Positions 24,529 through 34,165 of a stretch of 64,000 nt of DNA are shown one piece after another. The first letter of the stretch is position 1; each line of letters begins with the position of its first letter. The stretch spans positions 27,976-91,975 of the forward strand of contig JBIKUD010000010.1 of NCBI GenBank assembly GCA_044347745.1, written 5' to 3'. The position numbers were made by a program, and so were the translations under genes. This DNA is from JAIBBV01 sp044347745. GTDB lineage: Bacteria; Bdellovibrionota_C; UBA2361; JAFLCA01. The notes under the pieces are model-generated. The model had not been told where the DNA came from and ran no database searches. It saw only the letters and a list, made by a program, of their open reading frames with translations.

Positions 24529-27165
24529 TCAGGGCAGCAGCTCTTTTACCTTCTGAGACAAGGAATAAAGCAGCGTCTGACACTCGCGCGGACTTAAATC
24601 GTCTAATGCACTGTCTTGAATCTCACGTACTACTGCTTTACAAGCTTCGTAATCGTCGGGAACGCTCATCACAGGTTCCGAAACCTTGGCTACGGAGAAA
24701 AGCGAAAGTTGCGGAGTAGGCTCTTGCACACTTGGTTGCATAGAGCGCTGGCTTAAAAGATACCGTGCACGCTTTAAAACATCTGCCGGAATGCCCGCAA
24801 GCTTCGCTACTTCGAGACCATACGAGCGTTTGGCAGCTCCATCGAGAATTCGATGGGTAAAGAAGACTTCACCCTCTCTGTCGACAGAACCTACAGAAAT
24901 ATTTTTTACCGCCGGGTATACGCTCTCAAGCTGTGTGAGCTCATGAAAATGGGTAGCAAAAATGCTACGGCACTGAAGCGCATGCACCATTTGTTCAAGT
25001 ATAGCTTGGGCCAAGGCAAGTCCATCGGCAGTTGCAGTGCCGCGACCAATTTCATCAACCAGCAAAAGTGAACGTTGGGTAGCGGCAGCTAAAATATAGG
25101 AAGCTTCACGCATCTCCACCATAAAAGTTGATTCGCCTTCAGCAATATTGTCGGAGGCCCCAATACGAGCAAATAGTCTGTCAACAAGCCCCATTCGGGC
25201 CGCTTTTGCAGGAACGGGGGCTCCCATGTGGGCCATGATCACTATCAGCCCAGTTTGCCGAATATAGGTTGATTTACCCCCCATGTTCGGTCCCGTAAGA
25301 ACTAAACAGCGCGGTGTTTCAGCCTTAAGTTCAATTGAATTAGCAACAAAAGCTTGTCTTAGTTTGCTTGCAAGTACCGGATGGCTACCCTCAACAATTT
25401 CGAGCTCTGTCGATTCGTCTACTTGGGGGGTGACGTAGGCTTCTTTTACTTTAAGTTCTGCAAAACTTAAAAGCACATCTAATTCGGCAAGTGCCAAAGC
25501 AACGCGTCTAAAATAAAGTTGGCTTTTTCTTAAAAGGGAACGCAGCGCTTCAAAATAGTTTCTCTCAAGCGCCAAGGCTTTATCCTCGGCTCCCATCACC
25601 TCTTGCTCGCGTTGCTTTAGTTCAACAGTAGTATAACGCTCGCCATTCACCGTAGATTGACGACGAATGTAGTTATCGGGCACCTTTTCTAAATTGGTTC
25701 TGGTCACTTCAATAAAGTACCCAAGAATATTATTGTACTTTATTTTTAGAGATGAAATTCCGGAGCGTTCTCGTTCACTGGCTTCAAGCTCCAATATCCA
25801 AGCTTTGCCCGATGCCTTTAATTCCCTGAGCTTGTCTAATTCTACGTCAACTCCCGCGCGAATAATGCCGCCATCACTGACAATATGAGGCGGGTTATCG
25901 GTAAGCAAACGTTGTAACTCGCTGAGGCTGTCAGTATCCGATTCAAGTGCTTGAATAAGATGTTGAAGCTCGTTGGGTAGACTAATTGCGCTCACCGACT
26001 GTTGTATGCGGGGCACCCTTTCAAGGGTATCACGCAGCGCGCCAAGCTCCTTTGGAGAAGCGGCGGCCAATTCAATGCGCGCAGCGATACGCTCAATATC
26101 AGCGCAAAAAGTTAATTCTTCTCGAATGTTTCTTCTTAGTTCATCCGCATGAGCAAACGCCGCAACAATTGTATGACGACGCTGAATTGCGCTCAGTTCA
26201 CAGAGTGGTTGCAGTATCCACTCTCGCAGCAAACGGGCTCCGGCGCTGGTTTGAGTCAAATTGAGATGCGCGAAAAGAGTGCCTTCAAGCCCACTGTCGC
26301 GGGTATTGGTAACTAATTCAAGATTACGGCGAGTAGTGGCGTCAATGAGGAGCGAATGCGTGTAGGTACGCGCCGATATCTGACTAATACAAACCTGTTT
26401 ATCAATGGTAGTTTCATCAATATAGTTTACGAGTAAACGCACCGCTTTTTTGGTCAGCGGAGCCAGCACCGCGTAGCCCGGTAATGCGGCAAAATCTCTA
26501 AGGCCCCCACGACCAGACTCAACATATGATTCAGGGCGAAATTTAAGTGACTGAGCTGTTTGCACCCTTTCAATTTCACGCACCCAGGGCAAACGCCGGT
26601 CTATTGGCTTTGACTGAATGCTCCGGGGCAATATCATTTCAGTGGGACAAATTCTTGAAAGTTCCTGTGCAAGCTGGGAAGCTGTAAGGCCTTCTCGCAC
26701 CCACATGGTGCCTGTTTGCACCTCAGAAAAAGCAATGGCCGCTTCAGCATCTGACTCAACCACACAACTTGCCACAATAGAGGCACTGCCCTCTTCCGCT
26801 CGGCCCAAAAGCCTAATGCCCGGAGTGACAATTCGCTCAAGCTTGCGCTCAACCATGCCCTTGCCCGTCGGCACTCCTACTTGACTGACTACTGCTACCG
26901 AAAGTCCAAGAGCCACTAAACGATCGACATACCCATCAGCCACTCCAATAGGCACCCCACACATAGGGACTGGGTTTGGATCATTTTTATCTCGGGTTGT
27001 GAGGGTTAAATTAAGCGTTTTTGAAACCAGCACCGCATCTTCGAAAAAGAGCTCGTAGAAGTCTCCCACCTGAAAAAAGAGTTGGCAGTCTGGATACTGT
27101 TTTTTGTACTCCAAATACTGAGTCAACATTGGCGGCAGTTTTGGTACTTCAACAGCTACATTCAT
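24529..27165 (-). CDS. mutS: DNA mismatch repair protein MutS
   Basis: 878 aa, normal length. Recognises base mismatches and small loops and starts repair with MutL. The N-terminal mismatch-binding domain has the QVGDFYELFFEDA motif containing the Phe-x-Glu mismatch wedge. The connector and lever regions follow, then the ATPase domain with Walker A GPNMGGKST (about residue 620), the STFMVEM loop, Walker B LLLVDEIGRGT and the TADGLALAQAILE helix. The C-terminal helix-turn-helix ends at the stop. It starts MNVAVEVPKLPPMLTQYLEYK, the usual MutS opening. Divergent from the CheY-like gene; followed by the amidase gene. Confidence 0.97.
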   Translation of the reverse strand: MNVAVEVPKLPPMLTQYLEYKKQYPDCQLFFQVGDFYELFFEDAVLVSKTLNLTLTTRDKNDPNPVPMCGVPIGVADGYVDRLVALGLSVAVVSQVGVPTGKGMVERKLERIVTPGIRLLGRAEEGSASIVASCVVESDAEAAIAFSEVQTGTMWVREGLTASQLAQELSRICPTEMILPRSIQSKPIDRRLPWVREIERVQTAQSLKFRPESYVESGRGGLRDFAALPGYAVLAPLTKKAVRLLVNYIDETTIDKQVCISQISARTYTHSLLIDATTRRNLELVTNTRDSGLEGTLFAHLNLTQTSAGARLLREWILQPLCELSAIQRRHTIVAAFAHADELRRNIREELTFCADIERIAARIELAAASPKELGALRDTLERVPRIQQSVSAISLPNELQHLIQALESDTDSLSELQRLLTDNPPHIVSDGGIIRAGVDVELDKLRELKASGKAWILELEASERERSGISSLKIKYNNILGYFIEVTRTNLEKVPDNYIRRQSTVNGERYTTVELKQREQEVMGAEDKALALERNYFEALRSLLRKSQLYFRRVALALAELDVLLSFAELKVKEAYVTPQVDESTELEIVEGSHPVLASKLRQAFVANSIELKAETPRCLVLTGPNMGGKSTYIRQTGLIVIMAHMGAPVPAKAARMGLVDRLFARIGASDNIAEGESTFMVEMREASYILAAATQRSLLLVDEIGRGTATADGLALAQAILEQMVHALQCRSIFATHFHELTQLESVYPAVKNISVGSVDREGEVFFTHRILDGAAKRSYGLEVAKLAGIPADVLKRARYLLSQRSMQPSVQEPTPQLSLFSVAKVSEPVMSVPDDYEACKAVVREIQDSALDDLSPRECQTLLYSLSQKVKELLP

Positions 27166-27253
27166 TCGAATTTAACTCAATAATATTGACCATATGCGTT
27201 GCCAATTGCAGCAAACGCCTCAAGGGGGTATGAATCAGGCTACAGGAACAAAT

Positions 27254-27637
27254 ATGAGCGAGCCTGACCGAAAAATCCAGTCCATACTGCTGGTTGATGA
27301 TGAGCCTTCGGTGGTCTTTGCACTTAAACTACTGCTTCAAGCTCTTGGTTACCAGGTGGAGGCCTTTAATACCCCATCAGAAGCAGTCATAGCTCTTGAA
27401 AGCCAAGCTCCGTTTGACCTAGTGCTTTGTGATCTTAAAATGCCAGTGTTAAATGGCTTGGGCGTGCTGAAGGCTTGTAGAGCTGCAAGACCTGAGCTGC
27501 CTTTTGTCTTAATGTCTGCGCACGCTAGTTCCGAAGAAATTGAGCAGGCCTACAGCCTCGGCGCCACCGGGTTTCTTCCAAAACCGTTTACTCCTGAAGA
27601 GCTTAAGCAACTTATCGAAAAGCTCTCAAAAACTTAG
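27254..27637 (+). CDS. Single-domain response regulator (CheY-like)
   Basis: 127 aa from ATG 27254, which has AGGA 6 nt upstream; an ATG at 27230 behind a G-rich tract is the alternative. A single receiver domain fills the protein: LLVDDEPSV (acid pocket), DLVLCDLKMPVLNG (phosphoacceptor Asp), VLMSAHASSEE (Thr/Ser position) and GFLPKPFTPEEL (Lys-Pro switch). All key residues are intact, unlike the protein at 2143. No output domain, so it probably acts by protein contact or as a phosphorelay carrier. No histidine kinase is nearby. Divergently oriented to mutS. Confidence 0.9.
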   Translation: MSEPDRKIQSILLVDDEPSVVFALKLLLQALGYQVEAFNTPSEAVIALESQAPFDLVLCDLKMPVLNGLGVLKACRAARPELPFVLMSAHASSEEIEQAYSLGATGFLPKPFTPEELKQLIEKLSKT

Positions 27638-27751
27638 AGCGCGTAGCAATTGCTCGCTTCGAACCTAAAAAAGCACTAACTAAAAAGGGCACTGCTTCAA
27701 ATTTTGACTATCGAGACATTACCCTTTTCACATTAAACAAGCATAAAACAA

Positions 27752-27781
27752 ATGGGCGCGGCACTTACGTGCCACGCCCAT
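27752..27781 (-). terminator. Terminator downstream of rpsA
   Basis: 13-bp inverted repeat with one mismatch, arms 27752-27764 and 27769-27781, loop of four bases. On the minus strand it is followed by TTTGTTTT, so it terminates rpsA transcription. A second small hairpin (27790-27796/27803-27809) lies between it and the rpsA stop. Confidence 0.8.
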
Positions 27782-27830
27782 AAATTGCCCACTTTCATTA
27801 CTGAAAGTGAACACTGCAGATTAGGCTGCC

Positions 27831-29546
27831 TTAGCGGCCTTCTCCGTCCATCTTCTGACGAAGCAAGTCGCCGAAGGTAACTGCTGAAGTACCCTCTTCC
27901 ATAAACTCAGCAAGCTGCTCTTTGTCGTTTCGACGACGAATAGCTCTGATACTGAGGCTAATGCGACGCTCTTCGCGATCAATGTTGGTTACCTCGCTCT
28001 CAATTTGAGCACCAACCTTGAAGCTTTCGGCGATATTCTCAACCTTCTCAACGCCTAGTTGAGAATTGTGAATAAGGCCCTCAACTCCATTCTCGATCTC
28101 AACAAAGAGACCAAAATCGGTGATTGAGGTGATGGTTCCCTGTACACGGGTACCCACTGGGTAACGCTGCGAAATAGTGTCCCATGGATCTGGTGTCAAC
28201 TGCTTGATGCCAAGGCTGAGACGTTCATTCGAAGCGTCGATATCCAAGACAATGGCTTCAACGTCATCACCCTTCTTAAAGAGATCATGAATCTCTTTAG
28301 GATCGCGGATGCGCTTAGTCCATGAGAAGTCAGAGACGTGTACCAAGCCGTCAATTCCGTCTTCGACACCAACAAAGATACCGAAATCGGTGATTGAACG
28401 AACTTTACCAGCAACCTTGGATCCAATTGGGTGCTTCTCGCGAAGCTCATCCCAAGGATTCGGCATAAGTTGTTTGAGACCTAAGCTGATGCGCTGTTGC
28501 TCTTGGTCAATGCCCAAGATGACCGCTTCAACCATGTCGCCAACATTCAAGAGCTTCGAAGGAGAACGAACTTTCTTCGTCCAACTCATCTCAGAAACGT
28601 GAATGAGACCTTCAACGCCTTCTTCAAGCTCAACAAACGCACCGTAGTCGGTAAGATTCATTACCTTACCTTTAATGCGTCCGCCTACAGGGAAGCGCTC
28701 ATGCACTGTCTGCCATGGATCGGTCTTCAATTGTTTCATGCCCAAGCTGACGCGCTCTTTCTCGGCATCATACTTCAGCACCACAACTGGCACTGTTTGA
28801 CCGATAGAAAGCTTCTCAGATGGATGATTTACGCGGCCCCATGCGATATCGGTGATATGGAGCAATCCGTCAATTCCGCCCAAGTCAATAAATGCACCGT
28901 AGTCGGTAACATTCTTAACTGTGCCTTCCATGACCACGCCTTCAGAAAGAACCTTAAGGGTCTCTGCTCGAAGACTATCGCGCTCAGACATCAATACTGC
29001 GCGGCGGGACAATACAATATTTCCCTTATCACGCGTGATTTTGAGCACTTTAAAATCGAAAGTCTCACCAATAAACTTATCGAGATTGCGGTGAGGACGA
29101 ATGTCAATTTGTGAACCAGGCAAGAATGCAGGAATACCAATATCAACTTGGAGTCCGCCTTTAACCTTTTGCACTACTTTTCCGGAAAGAATTGCGCCAG
29201 TGCGGAACATGTCTTCAACTTTGTTCCATACTTTCTGCTGATCCGCACGCTCCTTAGACAGGAGCAGCTGTCCGTATTCGTTCTCAATTGAAATAATGAA
29301 TACGTCGATGGACTCACCAATTTTAGCGGTGATAGCACCTTCGGCATTCATAAATTGCGTGGTCGGGACAATACCATCGCTCTTAAATCCGATATCAACC
29401 GTGACGTAGTCTTTGTTAATACCAACTACTCGTCCGGGAACAATTTTGCCTTGACGCAAACCGCCAAGACGCTCACCCATCAAGCGCTCAAATTCGCTCG
29501 CAAAACTGCCAGCAGAGCTGCCTGAAGAACTTCCAGCTAATGTCAT
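27831..29546 (-). CDS. rpsA: 30S ribosomal protein S1
   Basis: 571 aa, close to the 557 of E. coli. Six S1 OB-fold repeats are visible by their recurring motifs. The first two are the diverged ribosome-binding type (GRVVGINKDYVTVDIGFKS; GKVVQKVKGGLQVDIG). Four canonical repeats follow, each with VTDYGAFIDL or TDFGLFVEI followed by GLLHITD or GLIHVSE and a RISLGLKQL end. Binds mRNA leaders and helps recruit them to the 30S subunit. The start ATG has no Shine-Dalgarno and follows an A/U-rich leader, as is known for rpsA mRNAs. Lies downstream of cmk, the common order. Confidence 0.97.
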   Translation of the reverse strand: MTLAGSSSGSSAGSFASEFERLMGERLGGLRQGKIVPGRVVGINKDYVTVDIGFKSDGIVPTTQFMNAEGAITAKIGESIDVFIISIENEYGQLLLSKERADQQKVWNKVEDMFRTGAILSGKVVQKVKGGLQVDIGIPAFLPGSQIDIRPHRNLDKFIGETFDFKVLKITRDKGNIVLSRRAVLMSERDSLRAETLKVLSEGVVMEGTVKNVTDYGAFIDLGGIDGLLHITDIAWGRVNHPSEKLSIGQTVPVVVLKYDAEKERVSLGMKQLKTDPWQTVHERFPVGGRIKGKVMNLTDYGAFVELEEGVEGLIHVSEMSWTKKVRSPSKLLNVGDMVEAVILGIDQEQQRISLGLKQLMPNPWDELREKHPIGSKVAGKVRSITDFGIFVGVEDGIDGLVHVSDFSWTKRIRDPKEIHDLFKKGDDVEAIVLDIDASNERLSLGIKQLTPDPWDTISQRYPVGTRVQGTITSITDFGLFVEIENGVEGLIHNSQLGVEKVENIAESFKVGAQIESEVTNIDREERRISLSIRAIRRRNDKEQLAEFMEEGTSAVTFGDLLRQKMDGEGR

Positions 29547-29669
29547 ATTATTTTGTCTTTATATTGCTAATACGAAACGCGAGATGCGCCCCGCAAGAAC
29601 CAACGCTTTCTAAAGTTGTAAACGCTTATGAGCGTACGGCTCTTTATTGAATGCCCACCTGTCTCTTAA

Positions 29670-29710
29670 CAATTTGAATCGCCAGGCAAGCGAAATAACA
29701 GTTCAAATTG
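29670..29710 (-). promoter_or_regulatory. Inverted repeat in the rpsA leader
   Basis: Arms CAATTTGAA (29670-29678) and its exact complement (29702-29710), 23-nt spacer, inside the 265-bp cmk-rpsA gap. It could form a leader hairpin. S1 autoregulation through leader structure is known in enterobacteria; a role here is only inferred. Confidence 0.35.
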
Positions 29711-29811
29711 CCTACGTACCTATTACGCAGGAGCCTTAAGTTCTAACAGGCGTTTGGTTTAAAGTCTATAATAGCCAAGGGGGGAGGCAACCCCACGTAA
29801 TTACTTACTAT

Positions 29812-30498
29812 TTACGCACACATTCCGCGATTTTTTGCCAATACATAAAGCCGCTCTACTATAATGGCAACCGGTTCATGAGAATTATCGATATGCTCTG
29901 CATCTGGTGCGGCCACGGTTGGAGACAAAGCTCTTTCGGCATCACGCTTATCTCGCTCCAAAATCTCTATGCGTATTTTGTCGGCTACAGAGTGTTCGTG
30001 AGCATTTATTATTCCCAGTTGCTTTAATCGGCGCGCGATACGCACCGACTCATCTGCATGAACAAACAACTTCAGCTTCGCTTCAGGGAATATCACCGTG
30101 CCAAGATCCCTTCCCTCAGCAACTATCGGATGGGGTAAAAATGCCGTGCGCTGGCTTTCACGCAAAAATTCGCGCACCACTCTATGCTGCGCCGCCTTCG
30201 AGGTAGCCTCTGAAACATGAGGCTCTTGAACTTCCCGGGTGATGTCTCGTCCATCCAGTTTTAGCGCCGGAGCCCCGTCCCTGCCAATGTCTAGGCTAAT
30301 CTGATGCTTCGACAACAAATTCTGTAAGGCTGCCGAGTCCATGGGATCAACTTCAGCACTCAGCGCTGCATACGCAACCGCTCGATACAGTAGTCCGGTG
30401 TTGAGATGAATAAATCCCAGTCGATCGGCCAGAGCGCGGGCCAAAGTGCTTTTGCCTGAACCAGCAAGGCCATCTACGGTAATAACATGACGTGACAT
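29812..30498 (-). CDS. cmk: Cytidylate kinase
   Basis: 228 aa, normal length. Phosphorylates CMP and dCMP with ATP. The P-loop GLAGSGKST is near residues 9-17. The CMP-binding region follows with LNTGLLYRAVAYAAL, REFLRESQRTAF and VAEGRDLGTVIFP. The lid segment RRLKQLG and RDKRDAERALSP complete the family pattern, including the R-D-x-x-D motif. ATG at 30498. Upstream of rpsA on the same strand, the classic cmk-rpsA pair. Confidence 0.95.
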   Translation of the reverse strand: MSRHVITVDGLAGSGKSTLARALADRLGFIHLNTGLLYRAVAYAALSAEVDPMDSAALQNLLSKHQISLDIGRDGAPALKLDGRDITREVQEPHVSEATSKAAQHRVVREFLRESQRTAFLPHPIVAEGRDLGTVIFPEAKLKLFVHADESVRIARRLKQLGIINAHEHSVADKIRIEILERDKRDAERALSPTVAAPDAEHIDNSHEPVAIIVERLYVLAKNRGMCA

Positions 30499-30608
30499 AA
30501 CAATATGTATACATGAGCAAACGCCGCAACAAAATCCCTGGTCTCAAGGCGTAGCCTTATGCTGCGTAGCTGAGTAAGATTTAAAACTACAACCGGCGCT
30601 AAACCTGC

Positions 30609-32447
30609 TTATTGCTCAAAATCGCGCACAAACAGCTCCTGGCGTAGGTACACAAATCGCGGCGTAATTGGGGGCAAATTAGCTGCGTTATTAAAGGCAG
30701 TTTCATAACTCCAAATTCGATTTGGCGCTGTGTAGTAATTTCCACCGTACACCCAAGCGCCATTTTGATGACGCGGACGATTTAAACTCACAAAAGATCC
30801 TCGATAGGTAAAGTTTCGGTTCGTCCAGTTCTCATGAAATCGGGGATAGTTTTCGAGTCCACCGTTATAAGCGCCGCCCTGTCCCCCGGCACCTTCAACA
30901 CCGCCAGTAGTATCTGTTCCTGCAAGCACCGCGGCATTTACCGTGGAATCGGAAGCTACTCTACTGGCAAGTGCCAGCGCGGAAGTTCCGTTCCAACTGT
31001 TCGTATCTGCCCAGGCGGGAGAAAGCACATTAAAAGCGTCTGCCAAAAAAGCTGAAGGCAGCTTATTTACGGTGTTGTAGTTGCCCATAACATAAAAAGC
31101 TTGGTTGCTTACCCAAGTTACACCGCGAATGGCCGGTGCACCGCCCACGTTTGAATGAAGGCGTTGAGAGTTTCGAACACGAACTCCATAGTTATTGGCA
31201 GCGCTATTTGACTGAGGTCCTTCAACTGCCAAGAAAATAACAAGCCCTCCCTGAGTAGAGTCTGACAATAACTTTCCGCTTCCAAACCAATTACTCCGAT
31301 GGAGGCAATTAAAGAGCGCAACCACATCTACATCAAGCATGCGAATTAGTTTTGCCTCGCGGTTGTTATAAAAGCTATTGGTATTTGCTATTGAACGACC
31401 GGAAATACTCCCCGAACATTGGACCATATTGGTGTTAATGGTGCTGGTGGCACTTGCATTCAGAGAATTATCCACATTTCGAACTTCAACCGCCGTAACT
31501 GCATTGGTGGTATCGGGAGTATTAGCGTTGGTTAACTTGAGAACTAAACGTAAATCAGCATTATCCCAATAGACCTGTCCCGGCGTTGGCTCCAAAACCT
31601 CTGGAGCAGGAACTTCAACCGGCGTAACCCCCATTTGAATCATCCCATTAAATGGAGTGAGCTGATTTGGCTGAATTTGAACTCGAGTGGTGCAGGTTGG
31701 AACAAGCGTAGTTGCGACAGTGGGATTAAAAACCCGAACTAAATTTGAGTTGCAAAGGTTCTGATTCTTTCGGCCTCGATATAAGTTACCAGCAGTAGAC
31801 ACCTGCCCCTGCATTATAAGTCCCGGATTTGGATTATCGGTATTCAGATACAAATCGCCATTGGTGTGCACCGGACCATTAAGCGTCATTGTTGGACCTG
31901 GCAATATTTCCAGATCTTTATTGTAAAATGCAGCAAATTGAAAAAGTGGCACCAATCGGCTTTTAAACTTTAACTCCAATTGTGCCGTCGTTCGATCTTC
32001 AATGGTTTGAGCGTTCGAAACCGCCGTATACCGGTATTCTTGCGCATTTAAATTTTGGTAAAGCTCACCTGGGGGAATAGTTATGTTTTGTGGATTTCCG
32101 GCTTCTTCCCTGACGTAGGTGACATTCGATTGATTGTTAAACGTAAAGGTTTGGCATGCAAAGTCATTACTGCCGTTGTTACTTCCTGTGCAAGGGTTTG
32201 GTTCGGTCGGCCCAGGCCCAGTGGGCACATTATACCCGACAAATGTTTGGCGGATCGCTTCAGCGCGCACGTTAAGTCCAGCTTCCGCTGCATAAAAACC
32301 TTGCACACTCTCTTTGGACATTCGACTTGTGCCTATTTCCATGGACGAGGTGAATGTGTAGGCGCTGTATAATGCCAAAAGCACTGACATCATGAGCAGC
32401 ACCGTGATGAGCACAAACCCATGTTCGTTACATTTTTTTGTGCACAT
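30609..32447 (-). CDS. PilX-like type IV pilus assembly / minor pilin-associated protein
   Basis: 612 aa. The N-terminus HGFVLITVLLMMSVLLALYSAY is the PilX/GspK-type helix: a prepilin-like cleavage site after Gly but no Glu at mature position 5. It is followed by the typical FYAAEAGLNVRAEAIR helix. The remaining 560 residues are beta-rich, Asn/Thr/Gly-rich, with several Cys, far longer than PilX (about 200 aa) and containing pairs such as GPTMTLNGPVHTNGDLYLN. Exported through the pilus machinery. AGAGG lies 5 nt before the ATG; 10 bp after the PilW-like gene. Last gene of the minor pilin operon. Confidence 0.82.
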   Translation of the reverse strand: MCTKKCNEHGFVLITVLLMMSVLLALYSAYTFTSSMEIGTSRMSKESVQGFYAAEAGLNVRAEAIRQTFVGYNVPTGPGPTEPNPCTGSNNGSNDFACQTFTFNNQSNVTYVREEAGNPQNITIPPGELYQNLNAQEYRYTAVSNAQTIEDRTTAQLELKFKSRLVPLFQFAAFYNKDLEILPGPTMTLNGPVHTNGDLYLNTDNPNPGLIMQGQVSTAGNLYRGRKNQNLCNSNLVRVFNPTVATTLVPTCTTRVQIQPNQLTPFNGMIQMGVTPVEVPAPEVLEPTPGQVYWDNADLRLVLKLTNANTPDTTNAVTAVEVRNVDNSLNASATSTINTNMVQCSGSISGRSIANTNSFYNNREAKLIRMLDVDVVALFNCLHRSNWFGSGKLLSDSTQGGLVIFLAVEGPQSNSAANNYGVRVRNSQRLHSNVGGAPAIRGVTWVSNQAFYVMGNYNTVNKLPSAFLADAFNVLSPAWADTNSWNGTSALALASRVASDSTVNAAVLAGTDTTGGVEGAGGQGGAYNGGLENYPRFHENWTNRNFTYRGSFVSLNRPRHQNGAWVYGGNYYTAPNRIWSYETAFNNAANLPPITPRFVYLRQELFVRDFEQ

Positions 32448-32457
32448 ATTCGCCTCT

Positions 32458-33351
32458 TTAATTCGACAAAATATTTCTGGGAAAAAACCGCGCCGAAACA
32501 GTTCGACTCACTGGATCGGTTGCCACCGTGGCACTGCCTGTTAACGAAACTTCAATTGATGCAATATCTGTCCAATCATCAGTGGCAGCAAAGGCAGTAA
32601 GTACGGTCGCGTCCTGCATGGCTATTTGTATATCTAAATTAGTAAGCTCGTTGGCTACCGCAATTGGATTTGTGGTGTCTTGGTCGGTAATAATCTGTAG
32701 CACTCCATTCACCAGTCGATATCGCCACTCCTCAAGAAGGTAAATTGAAGATGCACCAACGGGATAGGTATTAGCCCAAGTGCCTGCGCTTCGGACTATC
32801 TGAAAATCGTTGCTATTATTCTGCTCGCCAACAAAATCAAAAAACTCACCAATTCGACTAACCCGATTATATATATACCCTTTAACGGAACCGCCGGTAT
32901 TGGTGCGATAGGCGCTCCAGTTATTAAGGGCTGATAAATTAGAAGCAGTGTCACAGCCTGGCAGCGTCAGAGAATTGTCGGCTACCACCATGTTGGTAGT
33001 GCCACTCGCCGCTGTTATTTGCACACACACGTTAAAAACTTCATCTATCAGGTTACGCCGCACTATGAGTTCATCAAAATTACCCGCCGTGCCGTCGATT
33101 AATTCTACGGCCGGAAACGTAGACGGTAAATTTTCTCCAGCTTCACGAATATCAATGCCCATAATATCAAGGGCACTGCGTAAGTTTTGATTTATGCGGG
33201 TGCGCACTAAGTCATAACGAAACAATCCACGGTTTGACATGGTCGCGCTTAAGGTCAGCGCCAGCATAAGCATTCCCAGAAAGCTTACGACTAAAAGCTC
33301 AGTTAGGGTAAACCCTTTATCTGAGCCGAGTGAAGACAGTTTCAGTTTCAA
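32458..33351 (-). CDS. PilW-like minor pilin
   Basis: 297 aa. Class III signal peptide with cleavage expected between Gly and Phe in DKGFTLTELLVVSFLG; mature Glu5 is present. The hydrophobic helix is followed by NLRSALDIMGIDIREAGEN, typical of PilW. The C-terminal beta domain has Asp/Asn-rich strands and ends ARFFPRNILSN. The start is TTG at 33351, supported by AGGAGG about 8 nt upstream, inside the pilV-like gene. The genes overlap by 35 bp. Predicted component of the pilus tip-initiation complex. Confidence 0.85.
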   Translation of the reverse strand: MKLKLSSLGSDKGFTLTELLVVSFLGMLMLALTLSATMSNRGLFRYDLVRTRINQNLRSALDIMGIDIREAGENLPSTFPAVELIDGTAGNFDELIVRRNLIDEVFNVCVQITAASGTTNMVVADNSLTLPGCDTASNLSALNNWSAYRTNTGGSVKGYIYNRVSRIGEFFDFVGEQNNSNDFQIVRSAGTWANTYPVGASSIYLLEEWRYRLVNGVLQIITDQDTTNPIAVANELTNLDIQIAMQDATVLTAFAATDDWTDIASIEVSLTGSATVATDPVSRTVSARFFPRNILSN

Positions 33352-33706
33352 AAACCATTCCTCCTAAATGGGACACTTGAATACGCAGATGTCGATTGGC
33401 CGCAGAGGCGCAAAAAGCCACCGTCACACAATAACTCGTTTGCACGGTAAAATTTTTATTGTCGATAACAATCGTTTGCGAAGTGCTGCCCGAGGTAGGC
33501 AGCGCTCCTGGGTCTTGAAGTCTTAGTTCGTCAAGCGCCCGCTGGGCAGCGGCAACAGCTAAGGTGCGAATCTCTGCTTGGGTGCTGCGCTGCAAATGTC
33601 CCACATACGTACTTGCCATGGTGGCGGAGACAGTTAAAAAGAGCAGCAAAGACACCATTACCTCAAGTAAGGTAAATCCCCGCATATTTGTTTGTCGCAT
33701 CTGCAT
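33317..33706 (-). CDS. PilV-like minor pilin
   Basis: 129 aa. Short leader then MRGFTLLEVMVSLLLFLTV: prepilin peptidase site after Gly, mature Glu5 intact. The helix continues into RTLAVAAAQRALDELRLQDP, a pattern seen in PilV/GspI-type minor pseudopilins. The C-terminal beta part has a Cys pair (SYCVTVAFCAS). Starts five bases after the FimT-like gene and overlaps the PilW-like gene. Several closely spaced in-frame ATGs leave the exact start open by up to seven codons. Confidence 0.85.
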   Translation of the reverse strand: MQMRQTNMRGFTLLEVMVSLLLFLTVSATMASTYVGHLQRSTQAEIRTLAVAAAQRALDELRLQDPGALPTSGSTSQTIVIDNKNFTVQTSYCVTVAFCASAANRHLRIQVSHLGGMVFETETVFTRLR

Positions 33707-33711
33707 AGGAG

Positions 33712-34155
33712 TTAACTTTGAGAAAGTTGCACACTGCCACCCAGAAACACTTCAATCGTGCGGCTTTGTGAGTGAATATCGTTTACTACTACTTGAGTGT
33801 TCGAGTCAGATAGTCCACGTGACGTAAAACAAACTACCCAGTTGGTGGCGCCTAGACTGGCTCCGGCTGGAAGATTTAGTGACAGAGTCGTATCGGTCAC
33901 CGGCGCAGGATCCGCGCAGTTTACCCCACTTTGGGTCACAATTTGTGTGCTCGAGGTTGGCACAATAAAATAGGCTGATGTGGAAGAGATGGCCCGAGCT
34001 CTGGCTTGCTTAAATAATCCCAGCAGCGATGCGGCTGCGTTTTCAGATGGATTGCTTAAGGCGTTTAAATTCATAATGGCAATTCCCGCCATTATTCCCG
34101 AAAGCGCCATCACGACTATCAGCTCGAAAATAGTAAATCCGCGTTCATTTCGCAT
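33712..34155 (-). CDS. FimT/GspH-like minor pilin
   Basis: 147 aa from ATG 34155; a longer TTG-initiated frame to 34230 adds residues upstream of the leader peptide and is less likely. MRNERGFTIFELIVVMALSGIMAG is a short class III leader with mature Glu5. It is followed by NPSENAAASLLGLFKQARARAISSTSAY, the GspH/FimT helix. A Cys pair lies in the beta domain (VNCADP, WVVCFT). First gene of the four-gene minor pilin operon fimT-pilV-pilW-pilX type. Confidence 0.85.
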   Translation of the reverse strand: MRNERGFTIFELIVVMALSGIMAGIAIMNLNALSNPSENAAASLLGLFKQARARAISSTSAYFIVPTSSTQIVTQSGVNCADPAPVTDTTLSLNLPAGASLGATNWVVCFTSRGLSDSNTQVVVNDIHSQSRTIEVFLGGSVQLSQS

Positions 34156-34165
34156 GAACAATTTT

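Noticed and set aside
27790..27809. Small hairpin CACTTTC/GAAAGTG before the rpsA stop side
   Set aside because: No T-run on either strand; the stronger stem at 27752 explains termination.
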